DNA of 9,326 bases from Geobacteraceae bacterium (GCA_027064785.1 JAMOPE010000315.1:1-9326), one strand, 5' to 3'. Shown: positions 1 to 6,695, numbered from the stretch's first letter. Translations and numbers: made by a program. The notes: a model not told the origin generated them from the sequence alone.

Positions 1-186
1 CAACAGGGAATCCTGCGTGACAGTATTATAAAAACTGTTGGCAAATAAGCCAAATCCGGTGGTACCCATCATCAGGAATACACTGAACACGTTGACCAGC
101 ATGAATGCGATAAAGACAGGCATCCCCGTGGAAAACAGAAACAATAGAACAACAAGTGACAGAATTAATGTGGTACCCCAATCCAT
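1..186 (-). CDS. dctM: TRAP transporter large permease (DctM-like), N-terminal part only
   Basis: This is the first 62 codons of a gene reading leftward off the window edge, so the stop is not visible. The start is an ATG at 186, preceded by AGGAG about 6 bases upstream and placed 9 bases after the stop of the small permease. The visible peptide begins MDWGTTLILSLVVLLF and is strongly hydrophobic, with a first membrane helix at about residues 4-20, a GMP turn at 21-23 and a second hydrophobic stretch at about 25-42. This matches the beginning of TRAP large (12-helix) permeases, which form the ion-coupled translocation channel in the inner membrane. Position supports the call: binding protein, small permease and large permease follow in order in one operon. 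The symbol is generic; the substrate is unknown. Confidence 0.85.
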   Translation of the reverse strand, partial: MDWGTTLILSLVVLLFLFSTGMPVFIAFMLVNVFSVFLMMGTTGFGLFANSFYNTVTQDSLL

Positions 187-195
187 ATAAAACTC

Positions 196-720
196 CTACT
201 CCTCTTCGGCCGAGCTACGCTCAAATCCGAGGCGGAAAAACTGTAGACTGCTTAACAAAAACCCGACAGGAATAGCTCCGGATACCCACCATTTTGGAAC
301 GGGATAGATCCAGTTTGTCGTGATTCCCATAGAATACTGACGCATAACTTCATTTCCGGAGATGTAAACCGCCAGAAAGCAGGCAAAACAGCTGACGAGA
401 GCCAGAATTCTTCCCAGTACTTCCCTTTTTCCTTGTGGCAGCCGCTCCAGTAGAATCGTAATCGCAACATTACCCTTCACCCGGGTGATTTCCGGAAGTG
501 CCAACATTGTTGCCAAAGCAAAAAGCCACTGATTTGCATCCCCTGCCCAGGTCGTCGGAGCGTTAAAAAAGTAACGCCGAAAAACCTCGTTAACAATCAG
601 ACAAAGGATGCTGGCCAACGCAGCGCCACTAATGTTGAAGGTAATCTTGGTTAACAAGTCGAGCAACCTGCCCATCCAGGAAAGGATGGGCAGGGAAGCA
701 GCTGTGTTGCTAGGGGTCAT
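196..720 (-). CDS. dctQ: TRAP transporter small permease (DctQ-like)
   Basis: This 174-residue protein is of normal length for the DctQ family, whose members have four membrane helices and couple the periplasmic binding protein to the large permease. Hydrophobic segments lie at about residues 28-46, 64-78, 102-122 and 144-162. After the first helix comes the family-like FRRYFFNAP (47-55) followed by a tryptophan, and between helices two and three there is a charged stretch, RVKGN then ERLPQGKRE. The ATG at 720 overlaps the TGA of the binding-protein gene by four bases (ATGA), so translational coupling is likely. The stop is 9 bases before the large-permease start. The C-terminus is acidic (AEEE). 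Confidence 0.9.
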   Translation of the reverse strand: MTPSNTAASLPILSWMGRLLDLLTKITFNISGAALASILCLIVNEVFRRYFFNAPTTWAGDANQWLFALATMLALPEITRVKGNVAITILLERLPQGKREVLGRILALVSCFACFLAVYISGNEVMRQYSMGITTNWIYPVPKWWVSGAIPVGFLLSSLQFFRLGFERSSAEEE

Positions 721-1700
721 TGGAGCATCCCTTTTTCTTCAGCCAGTTTTTTGAATTTCAGGGCCTCGTCGCCAACCAGTTTTTGTGACATCTTGACGAT
801 ACCGTCGTTGAAATAGATGTTGACGTTCTTTGCATCGTCAGCATTCATTTCGGTGTACTCCATACCTTTGTCTTCGAGGTATTTTATTTCGCTGTCGATT
901 TTGCCGTTGAAGAAAGCGAGGCTATCCAGCTCGGTCTTCTTACCGGCCTCATCAATCCACTTTTTCTCGTCATCAGACAGTGAGTTGTACTTGTCCAGGT
1001 TCATCATCAACATCATTGTGATCGAACCGAAAGTCGGACGAACCATGTACTTGGCAACTTCATTCCACTTGAAATCTTTGACACCAACCAGAGTCCAGGC
1101 TGCACCATCGATAACGCCTTTTTGCAGAGAGGTATAAACATTGCCACCGGACATGGTCACAGGTGATCCGCCAAGCTCAAGAACAACATTCTGGAGAGTC
1201 GGGTTACTCCGCAGCTTCAGACCTTTAAAGCTGGGCTTCTCACCCGAGAGAGCTTCTTTTGTGATGTAGTGGTAGGGGGAGACTGGTGGCAGGGCAATAA
1301 CCTTGATCCCGACCTTGTTATAGGCTTTATCCATCACGTCAAACAGACCGGTTTCACGACGCTTGGTCGGGTCAAACTTAGTAATATCCATCAGGATACC
1401 AAGACCAAAGTTACCGGCATGATAGGTCGGATGGGTAAAGTTGATGTCGAAAACGCCTGCCTGAGTTGGCTGGAACTGTTCAAAAGTCGGTACAACATCG
1501 GGACCAAACTGCTGGATCTGAATTTTCCCGCCAGAGATTTCGGCAAGGTTTTTCTTGAAGACATCAGTGATGCCGACATTGAAGATAAAGTTGGGCTGAT
1601 ATGCCGCAAGCAACTTCAATTTAGTGGCACACGAGTTTGATGCAAATGCCATAACAACGATCAATGCAACGAATAAACCGACTAGCCTACTTCTCTTCAT
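717..1700 (-). CDS. dctP: TRAP transporter periplasmic solute-binding protein (DctP family)
   Basis: This 327-residue protein captures an organic acid in the periplasm and delivers it to the membrane permeases. Residues 1-25 form a Sec signal peptide: MKRSR, then a hydrophobic core, with likely cleavage near SCA. The cysteine at 24 does not sit in a convincing lipobox. The mature part begins KLKLLAAYQP, as in other DctP proteins. The region LKLRSNP (161-167) holds the conserved arginine (R164) that in the family salt-bridges the ligand carboxylate, and it is followed by LGGSPV and SLQKGVIDGA (191-200), the usual family blocks. GGAG lies 7 bases before the ATG. Proximity to the CoA-transferase suggests a small carboxylic acid substrate, but the sequence does not say which one. 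Confidence 0.92.
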   Translation of the reverse strand: MKRSRLVGLFVALIVVMAFASNSCATKLKLLAAYQPNFIFNVGITDVFKKNLAEISGGKIQIQQFGPDVVPTFEQFQPTQAGVFDINFTHPTYHAGNFGLGILMDITKFDPTKRRETGLFDVMDKAYNKVGIKVIALPPVSPYHYITKEALSGEKPSFKGLKLRSNPTLQNVVLELGGSPVTMSGGNVYTSLQKGVIDGAAWTLVGVKDFKWNEVAKYMVRPTFGSITMMLMMNLDKYNSLSDDEKKWIDEAGKKTELDSLAFFNGKIDSEIKYLEDKGMEYTEMNADDAKNVNIYFNDGIVKMSQKLVGDEALKFKKLAEEKGMLQ

Positions 1701-1809
1701 TTCTCATCTCCATTCTCGGATAGTGTTACCTTCCAATAAAGAATCTTGCCCTCCAAATGGACAGACCCTGCTTTCAAATTTCATATTCAATATCAATACA
1801 ATTAAGGTA

Positions 1810-1848
1810 CGAGACATCTACGCCACATCAATAAATGTAGATGTCTCG
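1810..1848. repeat. Perfect 12-bp inverted repeat between CoA-transferase and dctP
   Basis: CGAGACATCTAC at 1810-1821 is the exact reverse complement of GTAGATGTCTCG at 1837-1848, with a 15-base loop. It begins 20 bases after the CoA-transferase stop and lies about 110 bases before the dctP start. No T-run follows on the minus strand (the next bases are TACCTTAATT), so it is not a classical intrinsic terminator. It could be a processing or attenuation stem that sets different expression of the CoA-transferase and the transporter, or a protein-binding dyad. Confidence 0.6.
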
Positions 1849-1867
1849 CACACAGATAAGCGGTGAA

Positions 1868-3427
1868 TCAATCCCAGCTTTTGATTTTCATTGTTCCTTC
1901 GGTCATCAATGATTCCTGCATTTTGAAGACCTTGAAGAGCATATGAGGTTCATGACCAATGCCCCGGGCAAAACACTCTTTCTCGGAACGCTCGTAATAC
2001 TCGGTCAGGATTGGTTTATAATCGGGATGAGCACACTTATTGATGATTTCTCGTGCCCGTTCACGCGGGCAGAGGCCACGAAGGTCGGCCAGCCCCTGTT
2101 CGGTGACAAGAATATCGAGATCGTGCTCGGTGTGATCGACATGGGTTGCAAACGGCACAACACATGAGATACCGGTTGGATCTGTTTTCGACGGGCGGGT
2201 TGAAGGGGTATGCATGATGGAAAGTCCGGCATTCCGCAGGAAATCACCGGAACCACCGATACCATTGATCATCCGGCTGCCATTAATCAGCGTTGAATTG
2301 GCGTGGCCGTAGATATCAAACTCAACCGGGGTATTCATTGCAATAACACCGAGGCGCCGGATCGGCTCAGGGTGATTACTGACCTGCATCGGTCGCAGAA
2401 CAACCTTGCTGGTATATTTCTCCCAATTATTGTAGAGACGTTCAAAACCCGGCTCTGACAGGGAGAGGGACGTTGATGATGCAAAGTCAAGTTTCCCCGA
2501 ATCGAAAAAGTCGAGCATCGTATCCTGGATAACTTCGGTCCAAACTTTCAGATTACTAAACGGGCCATTGACCAAACCACCGACAACCGCGTTAGCGATA
2601 TTGCCAACACCCGATTGTAGTGGCAGTAAATTTTCCGGTAGACGCCCGGCCTTCACTTCAGCAGTGAAGAAATCGAGAATATTCCCGGCAATCTGCTCAG
2701 ACATTTCATCCGGTGGACCAAGAGGACGACCGCGGTCGGGCTTTTTCGATTCAACAATCGCGATAATTTTGTCGTGATCACAAGGGACATGTAGCGTTCC
2801 GATCCGGTCATCAACCCGACTGATCAGATAAGGCTTGCGATGAGGCGGAAGATCAAGCATGACGATATCGTGCAGTCCCTCAAAAGAAGGGATCGCGGTG
2901 TTAATTTCAATAATCAATTTATCAGCATACTGGATCACCTCGGTTGCAGAACCTATGGAGCCTGCGAGAATGATATGGCCATCCTCGGTAATACCTGACG
3001 CCTCAACTAAACCTAGGTCAAAACCACCGCCACGCTCCTTAGTGTAGTAGCCGTAACCAAGATCCTGTGCATACAGCGAAAGGTGCTTGTCACCCATCCG
3101 GACAGTACCGTCATTCACCTGTTTCTGAATTGTTTTACCGGTCTGGTAAGGCCAGCGCTTATCGGTCATCTGCAATGATGCCCAGCGATCTTCAACTTCC
3201 TGACCGATCGATGCACCAATGAACAGATTAAACCGCAGCTTCCCCTGCAGATTGTTAGCCTCGACATAATCGGCCAAAGCCAACGGAACAACCTTTGGAT
3301 AACCGACCGGGGTAAAGCCCGACCAGCCTAAATCCATCCCGTTCTTGAAAAATGGGATGGTATCCTCGGGCTGCATAATTCTCGAATGCAAACTCTTTTT
3401 TCTAATCCGACTCAGAAATTCAGACAC
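1868..3427 (-). CDS. Acetyl-CoA hydrolase/transferase family CoA-transferase (probable succinyl-CoA:acetate CoA-transferase)
   Basis: This 519-residue class I CoA-transferase is of normal length for the AarC/Cat1/Ato group. It moves CoA between acyl-CoA and a carboxylate, typically succinyl-CoA and acetate, in the cytoplasm. Numbered from the chosen start, visible blocks are [11 protein letters not shown] (271-281), WTEVIQD with the likely catalytic glutamate E298, GIGGSGDF (389-396), and the C-terminal HVDHTEHD and [12 protein letters not shown]. The longest open frame begins at a GTG at 3433, but that codon is part of the Shine-Dalgarno AGGAGG (3433-3438). The next GTG at 3427, five bases after it, is therefore the probable start and gives the family-like beginning [13 protein letters not shown]. 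The TRAP genes lie downstream on the same strand after a 167-base gap. In acetate oxidisers such an enzyme links acetate activation to the TCA cycle; other acyl substrates are possible. Confidence 0.93.
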   Translation of the reverse strand: MSEFLSRIRKKSLHSRIMQPEDTIPFFKNGMDLGWSGFTPVGYPKVVPLALADYVEANNLQGKLRFNLFIGASIGQEVEDRWASLQMTDKRWPYQTGKTIQKQVNDGTVRMGDKHLSLYAQDLGYGYYTKERGGGFDLGLVEASGITEDGHIILAGSIGSATEVIQYADKLIIEINTAIPSFEGLHDIVMLDLPPHRKPYLISRVDDRIGTLHVPCDHDKIIAIVESKKPDRGRPLGPPDEMSEQIAGNILDFFTAEVKAGRLPENLLPLQSGVGNIANAVVGGLVNGPFSNLKVWTEVIQDTMLDFFDSGKLDFASSTSLSLSEPGFERLYNNWEKYTSKVVLRPMQVSNHPEPIRRLGVIAMNTPVEFDIYGHANSTLINGSRMINGIGGSGDFLRNAGLSIMHTPSTRPSKTDPTGISCVVPFATHVDHTEHDLDILVTEQGLADLRGLCPRERAREIINKCAHPDYKPILTEYYERSEKECFARGIGHEPHMLFKVFKMQESLMTEGTMKIKSWD

Positions 3428-3440
3428 AAGCACCTCCTCT
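3428..3440 (-). promoter_or_regulatory. Ribosome binding site that decides the CoA-transferase start
   Basis: Read on the minus strand the sequence is AGAGGAGGTGCTTGTG. AGGAGG occupies 3438-3433, so the outer GTG (3433-3431) lies inside the ribosome-binding motif. The inner GTG (3427-3425) sits at a normal 5-base spacing. Confidence 0.75.
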
Positions 3441-3543
3441 TACGCTTACGGACAGGAAAGACCCCCGTCACCTCACAAAGAAACCACAAGCTTTCAACAA
3501 TAGATCCTACTTAACTAAACGACAAACAATCATGGTCGTCATT

Positions 3544-3570
3544 TTTATATGCCATTGACGTGCATGTCAA
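3544..3570 (-). promoter_or_regulatory. Probable promoter of the CoA-transferase gene
   Basis: On the minus strand a perfect -35 box TTGACA (3570-3565) is followed after 15 bases by TATAAA (3549-3544). The spacer is shorter than the usual 17; a 17-base spacer would instead give the weaker TAAAAA. A MerR-like dyad covers the -35. Transcription from here would give a leader of roughly 110 bases before the GTG start. Confidence 0.4.
3555..3570. promoter_or_regulatory. Candidate MerR-family operator
   Basis: TTGACGTGCATGTCAA is a 16-base dyad in which 7 of 8 base pairs are symmetric. Its length and TTGACGT-type half-site resemble operators of acid-degradation MerR regulators such as LiuR (comparison from memory). 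It overlaps the -35 box of the CoA-transferase promoter and lies about 285 bases upstream of the divergent merR-type gene, whose product is the obvious candidate ligand. Confidence 0.45.
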
Positions 3571-3580
3571 CAAAAAAAAT

Positions 3581-3666
3581 AACAGCGTTATGTAGCTGAC
3601 CGGTGTGGTTATATTTATATTCCGCAACTATCTGTTTTTATATGCTATTTTTCGCATAACGCTGTT
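3581..3666. repeat. Widely spaced perfect 12-bp inverted repeat in the divergent promoter region
   Basis: AACAGCGTTATG at 3581-3592 recurs in exact inverted orientation at 3655-3666 (CATAACGCTGTT), separated by 62 bases of AT-rich DNA. Two bound proteins could loop the region, or each copy could serve one of the two divergent promoters. A related direct repeat is present: TTTTTATATGCCATT at 3542-3556 and TTTTTATATGCTATT at 3635-3649, 14 of 15 identical. On the minus strand this places an ATATAAAAA block twice, 93 bases apart, which may mark tandem -10 regions. Confidence 0.55.
3588..3615 (+). promoter_or_regulatory. Weak candidate promoter for the MerR-family gene
   Basis: TTATGT (3588-3593), a 16-base spacer and TATATT (3610-3615) read toward the regulator and overlap the left arm of the 12-bp inverted repeat. 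The leader would be about 230 bases. The -35 box is poor, so this is only the best candidate seen. The rest of 3616-3853 holds no ORF. It contains an imperfect hairpin at 3757-3787 (GGCCTTTCTT against AAGAAAAGCC) and a small GTCGT/ACGAC dyad at 3805-3818. Confidence 0.2.
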
Positions 3667-3853
3667 GCCCGAATCTACACAAAAAAAGTGGGATTATTTA
3701 TCTTGCCTTTTCACCATATTCACGTTAGCGTCATTCCCTGCGAACATGGCGGATTAGGCCTTTCTTCTCATTAGCGAAAGAAAAGCCTGTCCCCGCTGAG
3801 AAACGTCGTCACAACGACACAGAGATCATTGATTCAACCTACGGAGATTTGGC

Positions 3854-4258
3854 ATGATGGATAAACAGCGTGAAAATGAGCAGATTGTTCCGATAGGTGA
3901 ACTCTGTCATGAACTAGGAATTTCGACACGCACATTGCGTTACTGGGAAGAAGTTGGAATTATTGAGGCGGTTGAACGTCAAAGCCGTTCAAATCGGGGT
4001 TATACGCCATACATGGTCCGGCGCATCAAGTTTATTATTAAACTTAAAGACTTGGGGCTCACCATCAGAGAGATGCAGCACCTGTATAGAATTTACGGGG
4101 AAGCAAAAGAAACAGATGCGCTGATTCCAGAACTGATAAGAATCCTTGACCAGCACATCAACATGGTCGATGAAAAAATCGCAAAGCTCTCGAATCTACG
4201 GACTGAAGTCGTCGAATACAGACGCCGGATTATCGAGAAACAGAACCTGCAACAGTAA
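3854..4258 (+). CDS. MerR-family transcriptional regulator
   Basis: This 134-residue DNA-binding regulator has the full MerR layout. The helix-turn-helix lies at about residues 12-37 (IGELCHELGIS, then TRTLRYWEEVGII). The wing and second helical pair lie at 44-75 (SNRGYTPYMVRRI, then LKDLGLTIREM). A long C-terminal helix (about 91-130) is suited to antiparallel coiled-coil dimerisation. The only cysteine (C18) lies in the DNA-binding domain, so it is not a metal or redox sensor of the MerR/SoxR type. The short C-terminus gives no clear ligand pocket. CGGAG lies 7 bases before the first ATG; an ATG three bases later is an equal alternative. Divergence from the CoA-transferase operon suggests it regulates that operon and itself. 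Confidence 0.9.
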   Translation: MMDKQRENEQIVPIGELCHELGISTRTLRYWEEVGIIEAVERQSRSNRGYTPYMVRRIKFIIKLKDLGLTIREMQHLYRIYGEAKETDALIPELIRILDQHINMVDEKIAKLSNLRTEVVEYRRRIIEKQNLQQ

Positions 4259-4334
4259 GATTTCGGGTCAATCAGCACAACGACAGCCTTCTGCTTAGAT
4301 ACAACTACTGTGAAGTCATGCCATTTCAAAAATC

Positions 4335-4565
4335 TCAGCCAGCGATAAACCCAATCTGCTTTACCGGGGAATCTTTTATAGAGCACTCTACTGCAAGCAT
4401 TCTGCTCAGTTCGGTCGGCTGATCCAGCAATCCCAGAATCTCAGCTTTTTTCCGAACCACAGTGTAATCTCCGGGAGTCAGGTTGAATCGGGGCAAACCG
4501 CAAAGAGAATCAAGCTTAATTGCTTCTTTATATGACTTGATACCGAGCTGCCTGATTAATAGCAA
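4335..4565 (-). CDS. Small hypothetical protein, TTG start, downstream of the ATPase gene
   Basis: This is a 76-codon open frame starting at TTG (4565), with AAGGA six bases upstream. It lies 60 bases after the ATPase stop on the same strand, so it could share that transcript. The peptide contains LCGLPRFNLTPGDYTVVRK and KAEILGLLDQPTELSRML, has an ordinary soluble amino-acid composition and ends IGFIAG. I do not recognise the family. It could be a genuine small gene, the remnant of a larger one, or a chance frame. The good ribosome-binding site and sensible codon use favour coding. The ORF is convergent with the MerR-family gene; the 76 bases between them (4259-4334) show no clear terminator. 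Confidence 0.4.
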   Translation of the reverse strand: MLLIRQLGIKSYKEAIKLDSLCGLPRFNLTPGDYTVVRKKAEILGLLDQPTELSRMLAVECSIKDSPVKQIGFIAG

Positions 4566-4625
4566 CTTTTATCCTTGCAAAAACTCTGAAAACTATTCAA
4601 TGCCAAGCTTGGACCAACAAATTTA

Positions 4626-5897
4626 TTACTCTTCCAAAAAATGTCCAATATCAAATGGTGACAGATGCTGTACTCCATTTGAAAGTAAATTGCTGGTCAA
4701 ATTGACCAAAAATGGCTGATGACAGTCTGGATAGGCTTTCTGGTAACTTTTCAGCCCTTTGTAATCTGATGACTTCAAGCGTTTCTTGTATTTAATTTCA
4801 ACAGGTTTTAACTCTCCGTCAATTTCAAGAATCAGATCGACCTCCTGGCGATTTTTGGTTCGCCAGAACTTGATTTGATCGCTCGCCGTTCCTGCCTTAA
4901 TAAGTTCAGAGATTACATACCCTTCAAATAAAAATGGGCTGTCTTGACGCATGTCATGGGGATTAAAATTGTTGATAAAAAAATTACGGACACCATTATC
5001 CAAGAAATAGATTTTGGGAGTTTTCACGAGTTCTTTGTTGCGATTAGTAAACCATGGGGGATGAACGGTGATGATAAATGTCTCTGTGAGAATTTCGACG
5101 TAATTCTTAGCCGTTTTTTCGTCAATGGCTGCCACCTGCGCCAATTGACTGTAGCTGGTCTCCTGCCCATGATTAACCGCCAGCTGACGAATGAGCGTTT
5201 TGGCATGCTTAATCCGATCAACTTTAAGAAAATCGACTAGATCTTTTTTGACGTAAAGATCAAAAATAGAAGCCAGCACCTCTTTCGCTTCCTGCCCTTT
5301 GACCTGTGCGACTTCAGGATATCCGCCATAGATCAAAAAACGATAAAATTCCTCGTAGAGATCAGGAAGTAAATTATCAAGGTTGTCAGATTGCACCGTT
5401 GCCAGATTTTGCAACTTTTTGCCCAGATCATCTCTTTCTCTGAAGTGGAGATACTCCCGAAAACTTAGTGGATAGATACGGACGATCCGCTTACGCCCGG
5501 CTAAGCTTTCCTGAATCTGTTCATTGATGGCGAGGGATGAAGAGCCTGAAGCATAGACCTTTATATTGGGGTGATGATCATAGACTGCCTTTAGAACCCG
5601 GCTAATATCAGCATATCTTTGAAATTCATCAAGAAAGAGAATAAACTGTTCGCGTTGATCAGGCTGATAGCCGTTCAGCTTTAACGTGTTCAGAAGGTTT
5701 TCGTAGCTACTGACTTGCTCATAATGAGAATAGATATCCAAATCAAGCATGAGGCAGATATGCCCATCGCTGAACTGATCATAAAGACGACGCATCAAGG
5801 TGGTTTTACCAACCTGACGTGGCCCGATTAAAATCGTAATTTTATGATTATCTTTCTGTTTCTGTAGCGTCGGATAGATATATCTACTTTTATACAT
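4626..5897 (-). CDS. AAA-family ATPase with C-terminal DUF4143 domain
   Basis: This 423-residue protein has the typical length and layout of the AAA_14/DUF4143 group. Residues 20-140 form the ATPase core, with Walker A GPRQVGKTTL (25-34), Walker B ILFLDEFQ (86-93) and a sensor-like YASGSSSLAI (115-124). A winged-helix-like segment follows at about 225-275 (SYSQLAQVAAIDEKTAKNYV). The DUF4143 part contains YFLDNGVRNFF (297-307) and a nuclease-fold-like cluster E352-V-D354 then E367-I-K369, reminiscent of PD-(D/E)XK proteins. The ATG at 5897 has AGGAAGG just upstream. The family is widespread in accessory DNA of anaerobes, often as strain-specific multicopy genes, and its cellular role is not established. 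Neighbouring integrase debris fits an accessory location. Confidence 0.88.
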   Translation of the reverse strand: MYKSRYIYPTLQKQKDNHKITILIGPRQVGKTTLMRRLYDQFSDGHICLMLDLDIYSHYEQVSSYENLLNTLKLNGYQPDQREQFILFLDEFQRYADISRVLKAVYDHHPNIKVYASGSSSLAINEQIQESLAGRKRIVRIYPLSFREYLHFRERDDLGKKLQNLATVQSDNLDNLLPDLYEEFYRFLIYGGYPEVAQVKGQEAKEVLASIFDLYVKKDLVDFLKVDRIKHAKTLIRQLAVNHGQETSYSQLAQVAAIDEKTAKNYVEILTETFIITVHPPWFTNRNKELVKTPKIYFLDNGVRNFFINNFNPHDMRQDSPFLFEGYVISELIKAGTASDQIKFWRTKNRQEVDLILEIDGELKPVEIKYKKRLKSSDYKGLKSYQKAYPDCHQPFLVNLTSNLLSNGVQHLSPFDIGHFLEE

Positions 5898-5930
5898 GAG
5901 GCCTTCCTACACACGAAAGAGGAGTCGCAG

Positions 5931-5956
5931 TCCGGAAAAAGATATACTATTCCGGA
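5931..5956. promoter_or_regulatory. Inverted repeat overlapping the ATPase promoter (possible operator)
   Basis: TCCGGAA (5931-5937) and TTCCGGA (5950-5956) are exact inverted copies with a 12-base spacer. They bracket the -10 box and start site of the ATPase promoter, which is where a repressor would act. The same structure transcribed from the plus strand would be a short hairpin. Confidence 0.4.
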
Positions 5957-5967
5957 TCCCATGTCAA
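5939..5967 (-). promoter_or_regulatory. Probable promoter of the ATPase gene
   Basis: On the minus strand TTGACA (5967-5962), a 17-base spacer and TATCTT (5944-5939) form a sigma70-type promoter with a perfect -35 box and a 4/6 -10 box. Transcription would begin near 5932, giving a leader of about 35 bases before the ATG at 5897. Confidence 0.5.
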
Positions 5968-5999
5968 GAAAGGTCCCTTCCTCACATGACCTGCGATAG

Positions 6000-6268
6000 C
6001 AAATTTTCCACTTACGAGTCAGCAGAACCACCAAGACCCTGAACTCAATCGCTCACGATCCCGACAGTCCCAGCCGGGAAGCCGAATATTCCGACAGCGA
6101 AACGATCGGCCTGAAGCTGCGAGTCAGCAAGAACGGCAGGAGATTTTTCCAACAGTGCTACAGCTTCCCGGGGCAATTCAATACGGTATTTTATTAGGTT
6201 ACGCCTTGTTGAGTTTGACTATTACGGAAGAAAGGGATAGTGTGTCGATGTGGTTCAGGTTGTTGTGA
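6000..6268 (+). pseudogene. Degenerate N-terminal fragment of a tyrosine recombinase (integrase)
   Basis: From the codon after an in-frame TAG at 5997-5999, the frame reads through SRTTKTLNS and then EYSDSETIGLKLRVSKNG followed by RRFF, and stops at TAG 6195-6197. The pattern of a D-[ST]-E, GLxLRVxxxGRR and F block is that of the arm-type DNA-binding domain at the start of phage and island integrases. A -1 shift near 6160-6173 continues it as AIQYG, then ALLSLTITEERDSV (family pattern: AIxxG, ALSLxEAR) until TGA at 6266-6268. The expected start codon, the core-binding domain and the catalytic R-H-R-Y domain are absent, so this is a dead remnant. The family match is by eye; the frameshift is seen directly in the reading frames. 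Confidence 0.55.
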
Positions 6269-6607
6269 ATGCCCTGGCTGGAACATTCACCTTTTTTATG
6301 ACCTCTTCCATAGAAGCCATTCTCCTAATTCTTCAGATTTCGTCACAAGTTCTTAAACGCATTTGAGAGCAAAGACGCAGTTGCCCCATTGCCGTTCAGG
6401 CTCCACCATAGGCTATCTGTCGCGCTCGCGATAATTGACTCTTCTACTATCTTGCCGCATTAGTTCCAATATTGGTTTTCCCTTTTCACTCGCGAAGAAG
6501 AACACCTCTATTATTCCCATTATTTTAACCGTACAGCCTTTTATGCACAGATTCTTCACGCGCTCTTATAGGAGCGGCTCTCTGTCAGCATTCAAGCCAT
6601 GACGGTT
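6269..6607. other. Intergenic region without an intact gene
   Basis: No frame here carries a gene I can support. The minus strand has a 38-codon open stretch (6343-6459) ending in TGA with no clear start codon or ribosome-binding site; part of it reads SLWWSLNGNGATASLLSNAF. It may be debris of the same mobile element. Small dyads are present at 6420-6431 (TCGCG/CGCGA) and 6561-6576 (CGCTC/GAGCG). None is followed by a T-run. Confidence 0.5.
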
Positions 6608-6636
6608 TTGCATCTCAGCAAAAATAAGTCTATACC
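6608..6636 (+). promoter_or_regulatory. Candidate promoter of the headgroup operon
   Basis: TTGCAT (6608-6613), a 17-base spacer and TATACC (6631-6636) point toward the nucleotidyltransferase gene. Matches are 3/6 and 4/6, so it is moderate. The leader would be about 50 bases and ends in AGGAG (6686-6690), five bases before the ATG. Confidence 0.35.
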
Positions 6637-6695
6637 ACAGGGATACGTGTGTCTTTCTTTCCCCTGTCTACTTTAAACCCATACTAGGAGTTTTA

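Noticed and set aside
817..1640. Plus-strand and secondary minus-strand ORFs across the dctP gene
   Set aside because: They lie wholly inside the well-supported binding-protein gene in other frames and show no family motifs.
1624..1866. 80-codon plus-strand ORF across the dctP 5' end and the intergenic inverted repeat
   Set aside because: It overlaps the signal-peptide region of dctP antisense, has no good ribosome-binding site and resembles no protein family.
3757..3787. Hairpin GGCCTTTCTT / AAGAAAAGCC as a terminator or riboswitch
   Set aside because: One mismatch, no T-run, and no recognisable riboswitch core; kept only as a note in the leader of the MerR-family gene.
4603..4612. CCAAGCTTGG palindrome after the ATPase stop
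   Set aside because: Ten-base palindrome without loop or T-run; not a convincing terminator and common by chance.
4626..5897. DUF4143 ATPase as a component of a named defence system
   Set aside because: No known defence partner genes are in the window, and the family alone does not indicate defence.
5898..6695. tRNA gene or attachment-site repeats near the integrase remnant
   Set aside because: No cloverleaf-like sequence and no matching direct repeats were seen in the gap.
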